Positions 31,328 to 38,390 of a stretch of 38,487 bases of DNA are shown piece after piece; position 1 is the stretch's first letter; every line of letters begins with the position of its first letter. This DNA comes from Ruminococcaceae bacterium UBA7212 (GTDB lineage: Bacteria; Bacillota; Clostridia; Oscillospirales; Acutalibacteraceae). The position numbers and the translations under genes are program-made. Where the stretch lies: NCBI GenBank assembly GCA_002490525.1, contig DKUE01000008.1, forward strand, positions 1 through 38,487, written 5' to 3'. The notes under the pieces are model-generated. The model was not told the origin of the DNA, made no database searches, and worked only from the letters and a program-made list of their open reading frames with translations.

Positions 31328-31355
31328 AAGGAAAACCTCTTTGTAAAAATTTACG

Positions 31356-31392
31356 AAAGCACTATAGACACACTGTGCATCTATAGTGCTTT
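31356..31392. repeat. 13-bp perfect inverted repeat upstream of the hydrolase
   Basis: AAAGCACTATAGA (31356-31368) and TCTATAGTGCTTT (31380-31392) are perfect complements around 11 bases. The minus-strand tail CGTAAATTTTTAC is weakly T-rich. It could end the M23 peptidase transcript or be an operator in the hydrolase leader. Confidence 0.55.
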
Positions 31393-31536
31393 TATGATTT
31401 GTTCGGTAAAATATTTTGCCTTTGCAAAATGTGAAAGGCAATAAATCTCACGCGCAGAATATGCATTTTACATTGCCGTGCAATACCTCACATCCGCAGG
31501 ATGCTGCACAAACCCCGCAGGAATTTATTTCACGAA

Positions 31537-33237
31537 TTACCGTCCGAGATACGGCATCGGATTGACACGTCTGCCGTTAATCCGCACCTCAAAATGCAAA
31601 TGCGGACCTGTTACGTTGCCTGTAGACCCAATGTTACCGAGTTGCTGCCCTGCGGAAACCTGCTGCCCTGCAGAAACACGCAGAGAGCCGTTCAGCATGT
31701 GTGCATACAGCGTATGTACACCGCCGCCGTGGTCGATAATTACATAATTGCCGTAGCTGGAATGACGGCCTGCAACAATTACTCTGCCGCTGCCTGCTGC
31801 CACAACCGGCGCGCCCGTACTGCGTCCGCCGGGCTTGACAATATCAATACCGCCGTGGTTTCGCCGTCCGCCGAACGGAGATGAGACCGTATTGGCACCA
31901 ATCGCCGGCCAAATAAACCGACCGCCGTAGCTGGTTACCGGTCCTGAATAACTGCCGCCCGAATAGGAGGCCTTTTTCGTGCCGATTTGAATGACCTCAT
32001 CCACAGGCTCACGCGTAGTTGTGCGCGAAATCTCTTTCGTTGAAGTACGCACCCCGTCTACATAGGTAACCAGTTCCGTAACAATTTGTTCCCCGGCAAC
32101 ACCCTTGGTTTTGGTACGTTTGGTGCCCGAATACAGACTTGCCGTTTCCTCGCGAATCGTTTGGAACGGCACGGAAACCGTGCGTGTTTCGGTTTTGGTG
32201 ACCTGCACCTGAATGTAACTGACCTCACGTGAAATCAAAAGCTGCTGTCCAACCTTAATGGTTTCGGAAAGCCCGGGATTCAGCTCATAAAGCTTTGCAG
32301 TGGTCAGCGAAAATTTTTGTGCAATTCCCGAAACCGTATCGCCCGTTTCGACAGTATAATACTGCGCGGCGCTTTTTTTGGAAGAGAGCTGCTGTGCAAG
32401 ACGCCCCGCATCCCATACCGTTTCCGTGCTGTCAGGATACAGCCCCTGCACATAAGAAATCTTCTCCACAAAACCAACCACTGCATTTTCATCATCCGTT
32501 TTGTAATTGCGCAAAATACTGTCAAACACAGTCATAGCGTCCGTTTCGTTTTTCACGGCGCATAAAAAACTGTCATCAATATAAATCCCGCAGGCATTGG
32601 TAATTTTCCCGCTGCTGCGTTCAATCAGCGTATCGCAAAGGCGCGCCGCATCTTTCATTTCCGACAGCTTTACAGGCTTAATGGCATAGCTTACCGAGCC
32701 CAAATTCGACGCGGCTTCGGCCTTTGCCGATGCCGCCAAACGGTTCGCCGCTTGCTCCTGCGCCGCATGATACACCGCTTCGGATTCTACATAGCCGATT
32801 ACCGCATCGTTGTATTTCACTTCCAGCGCCAAAGTACGCCCCGAATAGCTGCTGACCGTCACACACAAAACGACAAAAGCAATCACGGGCAGTCCGATAT
32901 TCAGCGCCGCGCGGAACACAATGCCGTGACGCCCCAACGCTTTGCGGATATAGCTTCTTAAAATGCGCGGAATCCCTTTTCTGTCGTTTTTCCAAATATC
33001 TGCAATGCGCGAACGAACCCGCCGCATATCGGAAAGCAAATCCTTCGTCTCCTGCAATACCGTATGCATTGCCTTTTGAAAGAATTTTGCCGCCACGAAA
33101 AAAATCGCCGTGCATACCGTTGCCGCAGCTTTCAGCGGAACTTTCACCTTTTTGAGCACCCATCGAAAAAAGTTGCGCAGCATATATCCGCTTTTCAGCC
33201 CTAAAAAATATATATTTTTGTAAAGCATGTCCAACAT
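31537..33237 (-). CDS. LysM-G5-M23 cell wall metallopeptidase
   Basis: A 566-residue exported peptidoglycan hydrolase. Residues 1-110 are basic and cytoplasmic, a membrane helix lies at about 112-130 (LNIGLPVIAFVVLCVTV), and the remainder is outside. LysM is at 293-336 (YYTVETGDTVSGIAQKF), G5 at about 344-420 and an M23 endopeptidase at 456-555 with zinc ligands H461 and D465 (NHGGIDI) and H548 (PHLHFEV), and catalytic H513 (HTLYAH) and H546. The region before LysM may hold YabE-like repeats. GGAG precedes the start. It probably cuts peptide cross-links in growth or sporulation. It is driven by its own consensus promoter and a structured leader. Confidence 0.93.
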   Translation of the reverse strand: MLDMLYKNIYFLGLKSGYMLRNFFRWVLKKVKVPLKAAATVCTAIFFVAAKFFQKAMHTVLQETKDLLSDMRRVRSRIADIWKNDRKGIPRILRSYIRKALGRHGIVFRAALNIGLPVIAFVVLCVTVSSYSGRTLALEVKYNDAVIGYVESEAVYHAAQEQAANRLAASAKAEAASNLGSVSYAIKPVKLSEMKDAARLCDTLIERSSGKITNACGIYIDDSFLCAVKNETDAMTVFDSILRNYKTDDENAVVGFVEKISYVQGLYPDSTETVWDAGRLAQQLSSKKSAAQYYTVETGDTVSGIAQKFSLTTAKLYELNPGLSETIKVGQQLLISREVSYIQVQVTKTETRTVSVPFQTIREETASLYSGTKRTKTKGVAGEQIVTELVTYVDGVRTSTKEISRTTTREPVDEVIQIGTKKASYSGGSYSGPVTSYGGRFIWPAIGANTVSSPFGGRRNHGGIDIVKPGGRSTGAPVVAAGSGRVIVAGRHSSYGNYVIIDHGGGVHTLYAHMLNGSLRVSAGQQVSAGQQLGNIGSTGNVTGPHLHFEVRINGRRVNPMPYLGR

Positions 33238-33327
33238 TCTGTTTGCTCCGTAAATCCTCGGTCAGCGTTCACTGCCGAGTATTTTTGTGCCGCACTGCGG
33301 CGCATAATTGATGCAATAATTAAAAGT

Positions 33328-33356
33328 ATTATAGCACACACCGCAAAAAAATTCAA
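33328..33356 (-). promoter_or_regulatory. promoter of the M23 peptidase gene
   Basis: TTGAAT (33351-33356) and TATAAT (33328-33333) with 17 bp between, on the minus strand. It gives a leader of about 80 bases that can form two hairpins: GCCGC/GCGGC near 33293-33305 and CTCGG/CCGAG near 33257-33280. Confidence 0.85.
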
Positions 33357-33401
33357 GCACGGCAGAAGAGCCCCCTCGCCCTGCGCTCGGTAAAAATGAA
33401 A

Positions 33402-33423
33402 AAGGAGCCGTTTCCGACTCCCT
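33402..33423 (-). terminator. terminator of the anchored lipocalin-like protein gene
   Basis: On the minus strand AGGGAGTCG, GAAA and CGGCTCCTT form a 9-bp stem with two G.U pairs followed by TTTCATTTTTAC. Confidence 0.7.
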
Positions 33424-33447
33424 TACACTTGCACGAATGATAAAATT

Positions 33448-34272
33448 TTACCAGCGACTCAATATAATCGGATAGCCGTCATTGCCCTCACTGGAGCCTG
33501 TCAGCGTCAGCATCTTGTCCTTTATGACATAGGTTTCACTGAACGACACGCCGTCGCACTGATAGTAAATTGTGGTTTCATCGTTGGAATATGTACCTGT
33601 AACTTCCGCAGCATCGCCGGAAACCCCGATTACGGCCTCGCAAATTTGCCAAAATTCCGTCCAAGCCGACTGATCCGCCCGCTTTTCAAGCTCCTCAGCC
33701 GTCCATTCAGGATACGCTTCTTTGAAATATACCGTATACGCTTCGCGCATGGCTGCGACATATCCGTTTGCATCATGTATTTCATAGGTAATCGAAAAAG
33801 TTTTTTTGCTGTTGAACTGATATGTTGTCGAAACACTTAATTTTTTATTGAAACCTGTCTTCGCAAGAAAATCCCCGTCAAACAGCTCGGACGGCGAGAT
33901 ATATTCCGTCATGCCCCATCTGCCCTCTAATTGAATGCTGCCCAAATTGATGACAGGCTTTTTGTCCTTACTGCCGGAATCACTTGATTTATCTTTATCC
34001 GATTTTGTTGACGGCTTGTCCGTTTTGCTCTTCGCCGAAGTATCCGGTACACGCTCGGTCGTGGGCGGTTCCGTTGTAGTTTCCGGATCCGATTCCGTGA
34101 CGGTCGGCGCCTCTGTCTGTGTTTCCACCGGCGGCTCGATTACCGCCTGCTCGTAAGATTTCTTCTTTCGTGTGACTGCCACAGTTACAAGCACCGCTGT
34201 TAAAAGGATAATCACCGCCGCCGCAACTGCCACAATCAGCCTGTTTTGCTTTCTTTCAAAAAACTTTTTCAT
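33448..34272 (-). CDS. membrane-anchored protein with Thr/Ser-rich linker, paralogue 1
   Basis: A 274-residue protein: a short cytoplasmic start (MKKFFERKQNR), one membrane helix (LIVAVAAAVIILLTAVLVTVA), a 75-residue linker rich in T, E, P, S, K and D, then an external domain of about 155 residues. That domain starts LEGRWGMTEYISPSELFD and ends TLTGSSEGNDGYPIIL, a layout similar to lipocalin-like DUF domains of clostridial surface proteins. It shares the N-terminal design and a near-identical promoter with the next gene upstream, so they are probably paralogues. The start at 34272 is chosen by comparison with that gene; 34281 is an alternative. Function unknown. Confidence 0.75.
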   Translation of the reverse strand: MKKFFERKQNRLIVAVAAAVIILLTAVLVTVAVTRKKKSYEQAVIEPPVETQTEAPTVTESDPETTTEPPTTERVPDTSAKSKTDKPSTKSDKDKSSDSGSKDKKPVINLGSIQLEGRWGMTEYISPSELFDGDFLAKTGFNKKLSVSTTYQFNSKKTFSITYEIHDANGYVAAMREAYTVYFKEAYPEWTAEELEKRADQSAWTEFWQICEAVIGVSGDAAEVTGTYSNDETTIYYQCDGVSFSETYVIKDKMLTLTGSSEGNDGYPIILSRW

Positions 34273-34315
34273 TTGCCCCATATCCCCTTTCTCGGCTAAA
34301 ACCGAGCTTTTTTTA

Positions 34316-34344
34316 AGTATATCAAACCCAAAGCAAACCGTCAA
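34316..34344 (-). promoter_or_regulatory. promoter of anchored protein paralogue 1
   Basis: TTGACG (34339-34344) and TATACT (34316-34321) with a 17-bp spacer. The 30-base block from the -35 matches the promoter at 35373-35401 at 24 positions. A CTCGG/CCGAG hairpin (34291-34306) lies between it and the ribosome binding site. Confidence 0.82.
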
Positions 34345-34553
34345 CGTGATAATTCAACACATCGTTAACGCGCCTGTAAGGCATCGCGGCATCGTCAGTC
34401 TGCCGCTGTTCGGCTTTTCAAAAACGAAAGACACCGTTTCCCGATGTCCTTCGGTGTTTCAATATATGCTGCTGATATCAAACGTCAGAGGTACAATCCG
34501 ACACTTCTGTTAAACAAATATGTGTATTCAAGCACGGGATACATTCGGACCGC

Positions 34554-35348
34554 TTACCGATGAAATGTATCGCCCGGCTGCAGGTACAGCGTTTCTCCGT
34601 TATTCTGCATCAGCCGCAGGGTATCCTTATCCTCCCGCCAAAATCTCAGTTCATCCGTCAAAAATTCTCCATGCTCATCATAGCACCGCAGTTCTATGTC
34701 TACGGTTCCGTCCATACACGGGAAGCATCCGCCCTCATATACCATAGAGGTCATTTGCCATACATACGTTTTCCCCTGAATATTTCGAACTATATCCTGC
34801 GAATACTCACCGGTGTATGTATCCAGAGGTGCATAATACTCATACCAAATATCCGTATGCAAATCCGCATCCACCTTAAAATAATACACCGCCAGCAGGG
34901 TATTGCTCGGGAAAGAAATGTGCGGTTCGAGATTTTGAGGTTTACTGCTGTAAAATACCCATGTACTGCCGTCTTCAATCGGATACTGCCGATTCATCTC
35001 GTCGTATTTTTGGAAAAGCGGATTATCTTCTTTGTCATCCACAAGGGTACTCTCCGCCGTTTCTGCTTTAGCACGCGGCTTTGTCTGCGTGCTGTCGGAT
35101 GCGGTCTGTACCGCCTCCAAGACATGTGCATCCACAGATGCGGACTCCGTTACACTGTCTGCCGTGTCCGCTTCCGTCATTTGGGACAGTTCCCGTTCTG
35201 CCGCCATTTCCGCGTTTGCGCGTTTCACCGCCAACTCCCTTTTTTGCTGTACAACCGCAGCGGCGGTCAGTACGGTCAGAGCAAGCAGAAGGAAGGAAAC
35301 AACTGCGGTAAAAACAATATTCCGCCGATCTGCAAAAAATTTTTTCAT
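34554..35348 (-). CDS. membrane-anchored protein, paralogue 2
   Basis: A 264-residue protein with the same plan as the downstream gene: MKKFFADRRN, a membrane helix (VFTAVVSFLLLALTVLTAAA), a linker rich in A, E, D, S and T, then an external domain of about 150 residues (YPIEDGSTWVFYSSKPQNLE, later YEGGCFPCMDGTVDIELRCY with two cysteines three residues apart). The external domain differs from that of its neighbour, so only the anchor and promoter are clearly shared. It has AGAAGG 10 bases before its ATG. No family is recognised; extracellular sensing or cell-surface roles are possible but unproven. Confidence 0.72.
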   Translation of the reverse strand: MKKFFADRRNIVFTAVVSFLLLALTVLTAAAVVQQKRELAVKRANAEMAAERELSQMTEADTADSVTESASVDAHVLEAVQTASDSTQTKPRAKAETAESTLVDDKEDNPLFQKYDEMNRQYPIEDGSTWVFYSSKPQNLEPHISFPSNTLLAVYYFKVDADLHTDIWYEYYAPLDTYTGEYSQDIVRNIQGKTYVWQMTSMVYEGGCFPCMDGTVDIELRCYDEHGEFLTDELRFWREDKDTLRLMQNNGETLYLQPGDTFHR

Positions 35349-35372
35349 AGTATCACAACCTTCTTTAAACTC

Positions 35373-35401
35373 GGTATAGCAAATCCCAACCAAACCGTCA
35401 A
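35373..35401 (-). promoter_or_regulatory. promoter of anchored protein paralogue 2
   Basis: TTGACG (35396-35401) and TATACC (35373-35378) with a 17-bp spacer, closely related to the promoter at 34316-34344, including the TTGACGGTTTG start and GGG inside the spacer. Confidence 0.75.
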
Positions 35402-35548
35402 TATAATTACTCGGCCCCGCATCAAAGTCGGATAAAAATCAAGTGCCTTTGAAGCAGAAATTTTCGGCGCACTTCTCTGTTTTTATGCAATCGCAGTCCC
35501 CAAAACTTCTTTTGCGAAAATTTTGTTCCGGTCTGCGACTTCTTCCCA

Positions 35549-36145
35549 TTACATCAAATCGGAAAGCCAATACGCTTCAAACTCTTTTGTCCAATAGGCT
35601 TTCGGCAAAATTAAAACGGAATCGCAAATATCAGGCGCAGCAATAATCGGAAATACCGAGCTATGTAAAATCCCTGAGGGTAAATGCTTTCTATAAACCA
35701 TAACCACCTGCATTTTAGCGCGGACCTTACAATTCCCGGAAACACAATCCAGAAAAAACGGCGTACTGTCTTTTTCATCTTGAATATTTGACACAATGTT
35801 CGCAATTTCTTCCGGCGGTGTATCCGTACTGTATTTATATGAATAAATTTGCTCAACCGTATCCGCCAGTAACAGCGGATTTTTATCTACCGCCAAATCC
35901 GTTGAATAAACAATCTGTGCGGGATAATCAAATGGAGGAAAAGATTTAAATAAGTTGCTGTTTGCCTGTAAAAGATACGCATAGTAAACTTGGCCCTTGT
36001 TTAGCAAGAGGTCCGTTTCTCTATAAATTTTTGAAAGTTCCTCATCGGCAAATATCCACCAAGGACGATGTAATTTGAGTTTTTCAGGTCGTTTTGCATT
36101 ATAATATTCGCGCATTTTTTTAAGCTGAGAATAATAGTCAATCAT
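35549..36145 (-). CDS. hypothetical soluble protein
   Basis: A 198-residue protein not recognised. It has no signal peptide or membrane helix. The first third is basic and helical (MIDYYSQLKKMREYYNAKRP), the middle has FFLDCVSGNCKVRAKMQVVM with a CxxxxC pair, and the C-terminus is aromatic (YWTKEFEAYWLSDLM). The start has GAGAGGATG some 14 bases upstream, not ideal. Base composition is more AT-rich than genes to the left, as for the whole right end of the window, which hints at horizontally acquired DNA. No operon partner is evident. Confidence 0.55.
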   Translation of the reverse strand: MIDYYSQLKKMREYYNAKRPEKLKLHRPWWIFADEELSKIYRETDLLLNKGQVYYAYLLQANSNLFKSFPPFDYPAQIVYSTDLAVDKNPLLLADTVEQIYSYKYSTDTPPEEIANIVSNIQDEKDSTPFFLDCVSGNCKVRAKMQVVMVYRKHLPSGILHSSVFPIIAAPDICDSVLILPKAYWTKEFEAYWLSDLM

Positions 36146-36265
36146 ATTTATCGGCGTAACATCCTCTCTCGAGATTCAAATTCCGAATTTAACCCGTTGC
36201 ATAAGCGCATATAAAATAAATTTATTTAAATACCACCGTTCAAAATTCGATAAAAGAATTCACAT

Positions 36266-36519
36266 TTACGCTTCCCGCCGCTCGGCGAAATAAATGCCCT
36301 CAGCTTTCAGTATTTCGGGCAAATCATAGACCGTTTTGCCGTCTGTTTCGATGCATTCGGCACGACCCGGAGCCATTGCGGAAAAGGTATCCCACGCGGT
36401 TTGTAAGTTTTCGGTCTTTGGAATGCCGAGCGTTTCAAAGAAGTCCGCATTTCTTTTACAAACCAAGGATTTGCACCGTTTTAAATTTCCGCTATAGTTT
36501 TACACATATCACAATACAT
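36266..36519 (-). pseudogene. Cys-rich small gene with an apparent frameshift
   Basis: The intact frame from 36466 encodes 66 residues beginning at a TTG without a ribosome binding site (VCKRNADFFETLGIPKTEN to the C-terminal FAERREA). Upstream, at 36519, a proper start with AAGGTG 7 bases away opens MYCDMCKTIAEI and stops at 36481. Adding one base in the A3-T3-A4 run near 36480-36490 would join them into about 84 residues with Cys pairs (CDMC, RCKSLVC), plausibly a small metal-binding protein. A TTGCTA-17-TATAAT promoter (36594-36622) precedes it. Frameshift or sequencing error; family unrecognised. Confidence 0.5.
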
Positions 36520-36593
36520 TGCATAACACCTTCTGCATAATACGTATATACTTATCAGCAATCATCCACGGGACTTTTTATGTTCTCACTTGC

Positions 36594-36622
36594 ATTATAG
36601 CAAACAGAACAAAAATTAGCAA
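36594..36622 (-). promoter_or_regulatory. promoter of the frameshifted Cys-rich gene
   Basis: TTGCTA (36617-36622) and TATAAT (36594-36599) with exactly 17 bp between, about 75 bases before the start at 36519. It supports that locus having been a real gene. Confidence 0.65.
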
Positions 36623-36632
36623 TAATGAAAAA

Positions 36633-36663
36633 AGGCAGATGGATTTTTATTTTCTATCTGCCT
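36633..36663 (-). terminator. terminator downstream of the VOC gene
   Basis: AGGCAGAT (36633-36640) pairs with ATCTGCCT (36656-36663), extendable by three more pairs; the minus-strand tail is TTTTTTCATTATT. It lies 160 bases after the VOC stop. Confidence 0.6.
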
Positions 36664-36824
36664 GATTTTATTAATATTTAATTGTCCGGAATTTCAAATC
36701 CAGCAGGAATTGATTTTTCGTCGGACATCTTTTTGTTATCCTTTTATGGCAAGGAGCACCGAAATGATACAAAGACGCACTCTACTAAAAAAAGACGCAA
36801 ATGTAGTTTTGATACTTGGTACGA

Positions 36825-37187
36825 TTACCGGAATTTATCTGATTTTTGGAAACACCTAAAGAAAATCATGTTATTGTCAGGGTCATAAAAACTCATGTTA
36901 ATTGCACCCCAAGGTCGTTTGGTTGGCTCTTCGATAATTACGGCACCCATAGACAATATTTTTTTATACTCTTTTTCAATGTCATCTACAGTAAATGCCA
37001 AACAGATATTTTGATTCCGGTTATTCTTTATTGACCCATCGTTATAAACTGTAAGTGTGGTGCCTTCGGAAATAAGAAACTGATGGGTTTCATCTTCACT
37101 ATCATTTTCAATTTCGAATAATTCTTTGTAAAAGTTTGCAAGCCTCTGTACATCGTTTGTCAATAAACTTACTTCGCCGATTTTCAT
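36825..37187 (-). CDS. VOC superfamily (glyoxalase/bleomycin-resistance-like) protein
   Basis: A 120-residue vicinal-oxygen-chelate fold protein. It has the two beta-alpha-beta-beta-beta units: KIGEVSLLTNDVQRLANFYK and FLISEGTTLTVYNDGS in the first half, and NICLAFTVDDIEKEYKKIL, TKRPWGAINMSFYDPDNNMI in the second, ending in IFFRCF. The usual metal ligands are not all evident (no HxxxE pair at the standard sites), so enzymatic activity is uncertain and it may bind a ligand only. GGAGGGA lies 5 bases before the ATG at 37187. It is a single gene in an AT-rich stretch. Confidence 0.88.
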   Translation of the reverse strand: MKIGEVSLLTNDVQRLANFYKELFEIENDSEDETHQFLISEGTTLTVYNDGSIKNNRNQNICLAFTVDDIEKEYKKILSMGAVIIEEPTKRPWGAINMSFYDPDNNMIFFRCFQKSDKFR

Positions 37188-37242
37188 AAATCCCTCCGTT
37201 AAATTATTGTTTACTTTTGTCACACTCTGAAAAAGCAAAAAC

Positions 37243-37260
37243 CCCTTGATTTCTCAAGGG
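37243..37260 (-). terminator. small hairpin terminator
   Basis: CCCTTGA, TTTC, TCAAGGG with TTTTTGC following on the minus strand. It would end a transcript coming from the AbiH remnant. Confidence 0.55.
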
Positions 37261-37308
37261 ATTTTAGCGTTTGTGCCTTTTAGTGGCACAGTCATGTAAA
37301 GATGATAT

Positions 37309-37375
37309 AAAATAGATGCCTTTGAAAATTTGTTGTGAGGACTTGAACCAACACAAAAATAAGTGCATCTATTTT
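37309..37375. repeat. 67-bp inverted repeat enclosing a tRNA T-loop-like sequence
   Basis: AAAATAGATGC (37309-37319) and GCATCTATTTT (37365-37375) are perfect complements. Inside, the minus strand reads GGTTCAAGTCC, like a tRNA T-loop, but the flanks do not form a T-stem. It lies directly after the AbiH stop. Confidence 0.45.
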
Positions 37376-37391
37376 CATAAGATATAAAAAG

Positions 37392-37895
37392 TTATATATC
37401 CCAAAAATCACTTGATGGTAAAAGAAATATATGTTCTTCAGACAAACCAAGAGATAGCAATGAATCTTTCAAACAATCTTTCTCTTCATTTTGATAATAA
37501 TAAACATTCCATTCGGCATTAGAATTTATAGAATTCATTACCGTTTTAAAATAAGGCATATCTACTTTTCCAAGTGAATGACCTATTATATTGACAAAAT
37601 TAACATTTTCGAGTTTTTGAAAGAAGCTCATTTTCTGAAAAATTATTTTCTCTGTATTCTTAAAGGTTCTTTCATAAAAATCAGCAATAGCATTATATAT
37701 ACTCTTTGAAGCTTCATCAAACTCTTCATCAGCCTTTGATGCCATTACACGATATTTATTAATTACCTCCGTATTACCATGTCCAAGAACAGGACTACCA
37801 TCAATCCCTGATACTCCACCATGAATATGTAGTATGTTGCTATATGGTATTTCATATATTCTTTCTAAAGTATTAGTATCCTGTTTTTCAATGAA
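37392..37895 (-). pseudogene. 5'-truncated AbiH family abortive-infection gene
   Basis: AbiH proteins are phage abortive-infection factors of about 350 residues. The frame here is open for 167 codons and matches only their C-terminal half: ILHIHGGVSG and GSPVLGHGNTEVIN, then FVNIIGHSLGKVDMPYFKTV and WNVYYYQNEE. An in-frame TAG at 37896-37898 interrupts the upstream side, no ATG, GTG or TTG lies between it and the Met at 37745, and no homologous sequence is seen beyond. The annotatable piece from 37745 would be 117 residues. The gene has lost its N-terminal half by deletion or recombination and is very probably non-functional. Confidence 0.75.
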
Positions 37896-38084
37896 CTATC
37901 AAATTGTTATCCCGATTGACGAGCAAAAAAATAAAAACGTGTAATTGAGACAGCATATCATATGAAATAGAGTTCCTTATATAAATCAGATAGATAAACT
38001 TTCTCGGTTGCAATAGTAATCACCAGTCCAAAAACATTTTGTCTAATTTTCGAAATCTGCTTTTTTCATATTTCGGTCTATTTA
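37896..38084. other. intergenic, possible gene scraps only
   Basis: No gene is supported. A minus-strand frame ending at 37958 (TEKVYLSDLYKELYFI then stop) looks protein-like for about 34 codons but lacks any start codon, so it may be a fragment left by the event that truncated the AbiH gene. Confidence 0.3.
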
Positions 38085-38118
38085 AAAACCGTGTTTCTCA
38101 GTTAAGAGAGACACGGTT
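38085..38118 (-). terminator. terminator of the XRE regulator gene
   Basis: AAACCGTGTTTCTC (38085-38098) pairs with GAGAGACACGGTTT (38105-38118), one G.U pair, loop of six; the minus-strand tail is TTTTTAAAT. Confidence 0.8.
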
Positions 38119-38136
38119 TCATGTTTATTTAATAAA

Positions 38137-38328
38137 CTATTCATCAAATACTATTCTTTCTTTTTTGCATAGTGACATAAATTTTCTTCTTGATGAAATA
38201 TTCGGGTTTGACAATCCTTGTTCCCATCTGTAAACCGTCTGTTCGGTTACATCCATTTTCTTAGCCATATCACAACGGGATAGGTACAGCTTTTTTCGCA
38301 TAAATAAAACCTGCTCTGCAAATGTCAT
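38137..38328 (-). CDS. XRE family helix-turn-helix regulator
   Basis: A 63-residue single-domain Cro/C1-type DNA-binding protein. The five-helix core is visible: FAEQVLFMRKKLYLSRCDMAKKM, the turn VTEQTVYRWEQGLSNPNISS, then RKFMSLCKKERI. It is complete for a minimal XRE regulator such as those of phage or defence islands. GGGGAGA lies 7 bases before the ATG. An 8-bp inverted repeat (38354-38390) just upstream could be its operator. Its partner genes, if any, lie beyond the right edge of the window. Nearby AbiH remnants fit an accessory region. Confidence 0.85.
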   Translation of the reverse strand: MTFAEQVLFMRKKLYLSRCDMAKKMDVTEQTVYRWEQGLSNPNISSRRKFMSLCKKERIVFDE

Positions 38329-38353
38329 AAAATTTCTCCCCGAAAGCTTTCAA

Positions 38354-38390
38354 TTGACGAAACGCCGTTGTAACAAACCGCATTCGTCAA
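38354..38390. promoter_or_regulatory. inverted repeat upstream of the XRE gene
   Basis: TTGACGAA (38354-38361) and TTCGTCAA (38383-38390) are perfect inverted copies 21 bases apart, 26 bases before the XRE start codon. They may be an operator, or a -35-like TTGACG on either strand. Confidence 0.4.

Larger units (their letters stand above)
36520..36824. other. intergenic with promoter, terminator and a micro-ORF
   Basis: This holds the promoter of the Cys-rich gene (36594-36622) and a terminator (36633-36663). It also holds a 16-codon frame at 36678-36728 (minus, MSDEKSIPAGFEIPDN, with AAAGGAT upstream) that may be spurious. Otherwise nothing is recognised. Confidence 0.35.

Noticed and set aside
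36682..36888. Plus-strand small gene opposite the end of the VOC gene
   Set aside because: It has no ribosome binding site, overlaps the VOC gene antisense and has no family features.
37309..37375. A tRNA gene
   Set aside because: Only a T-loop-like 11-mer is present; no T-stem, anticodon arm or acceptor pairing can be formed.
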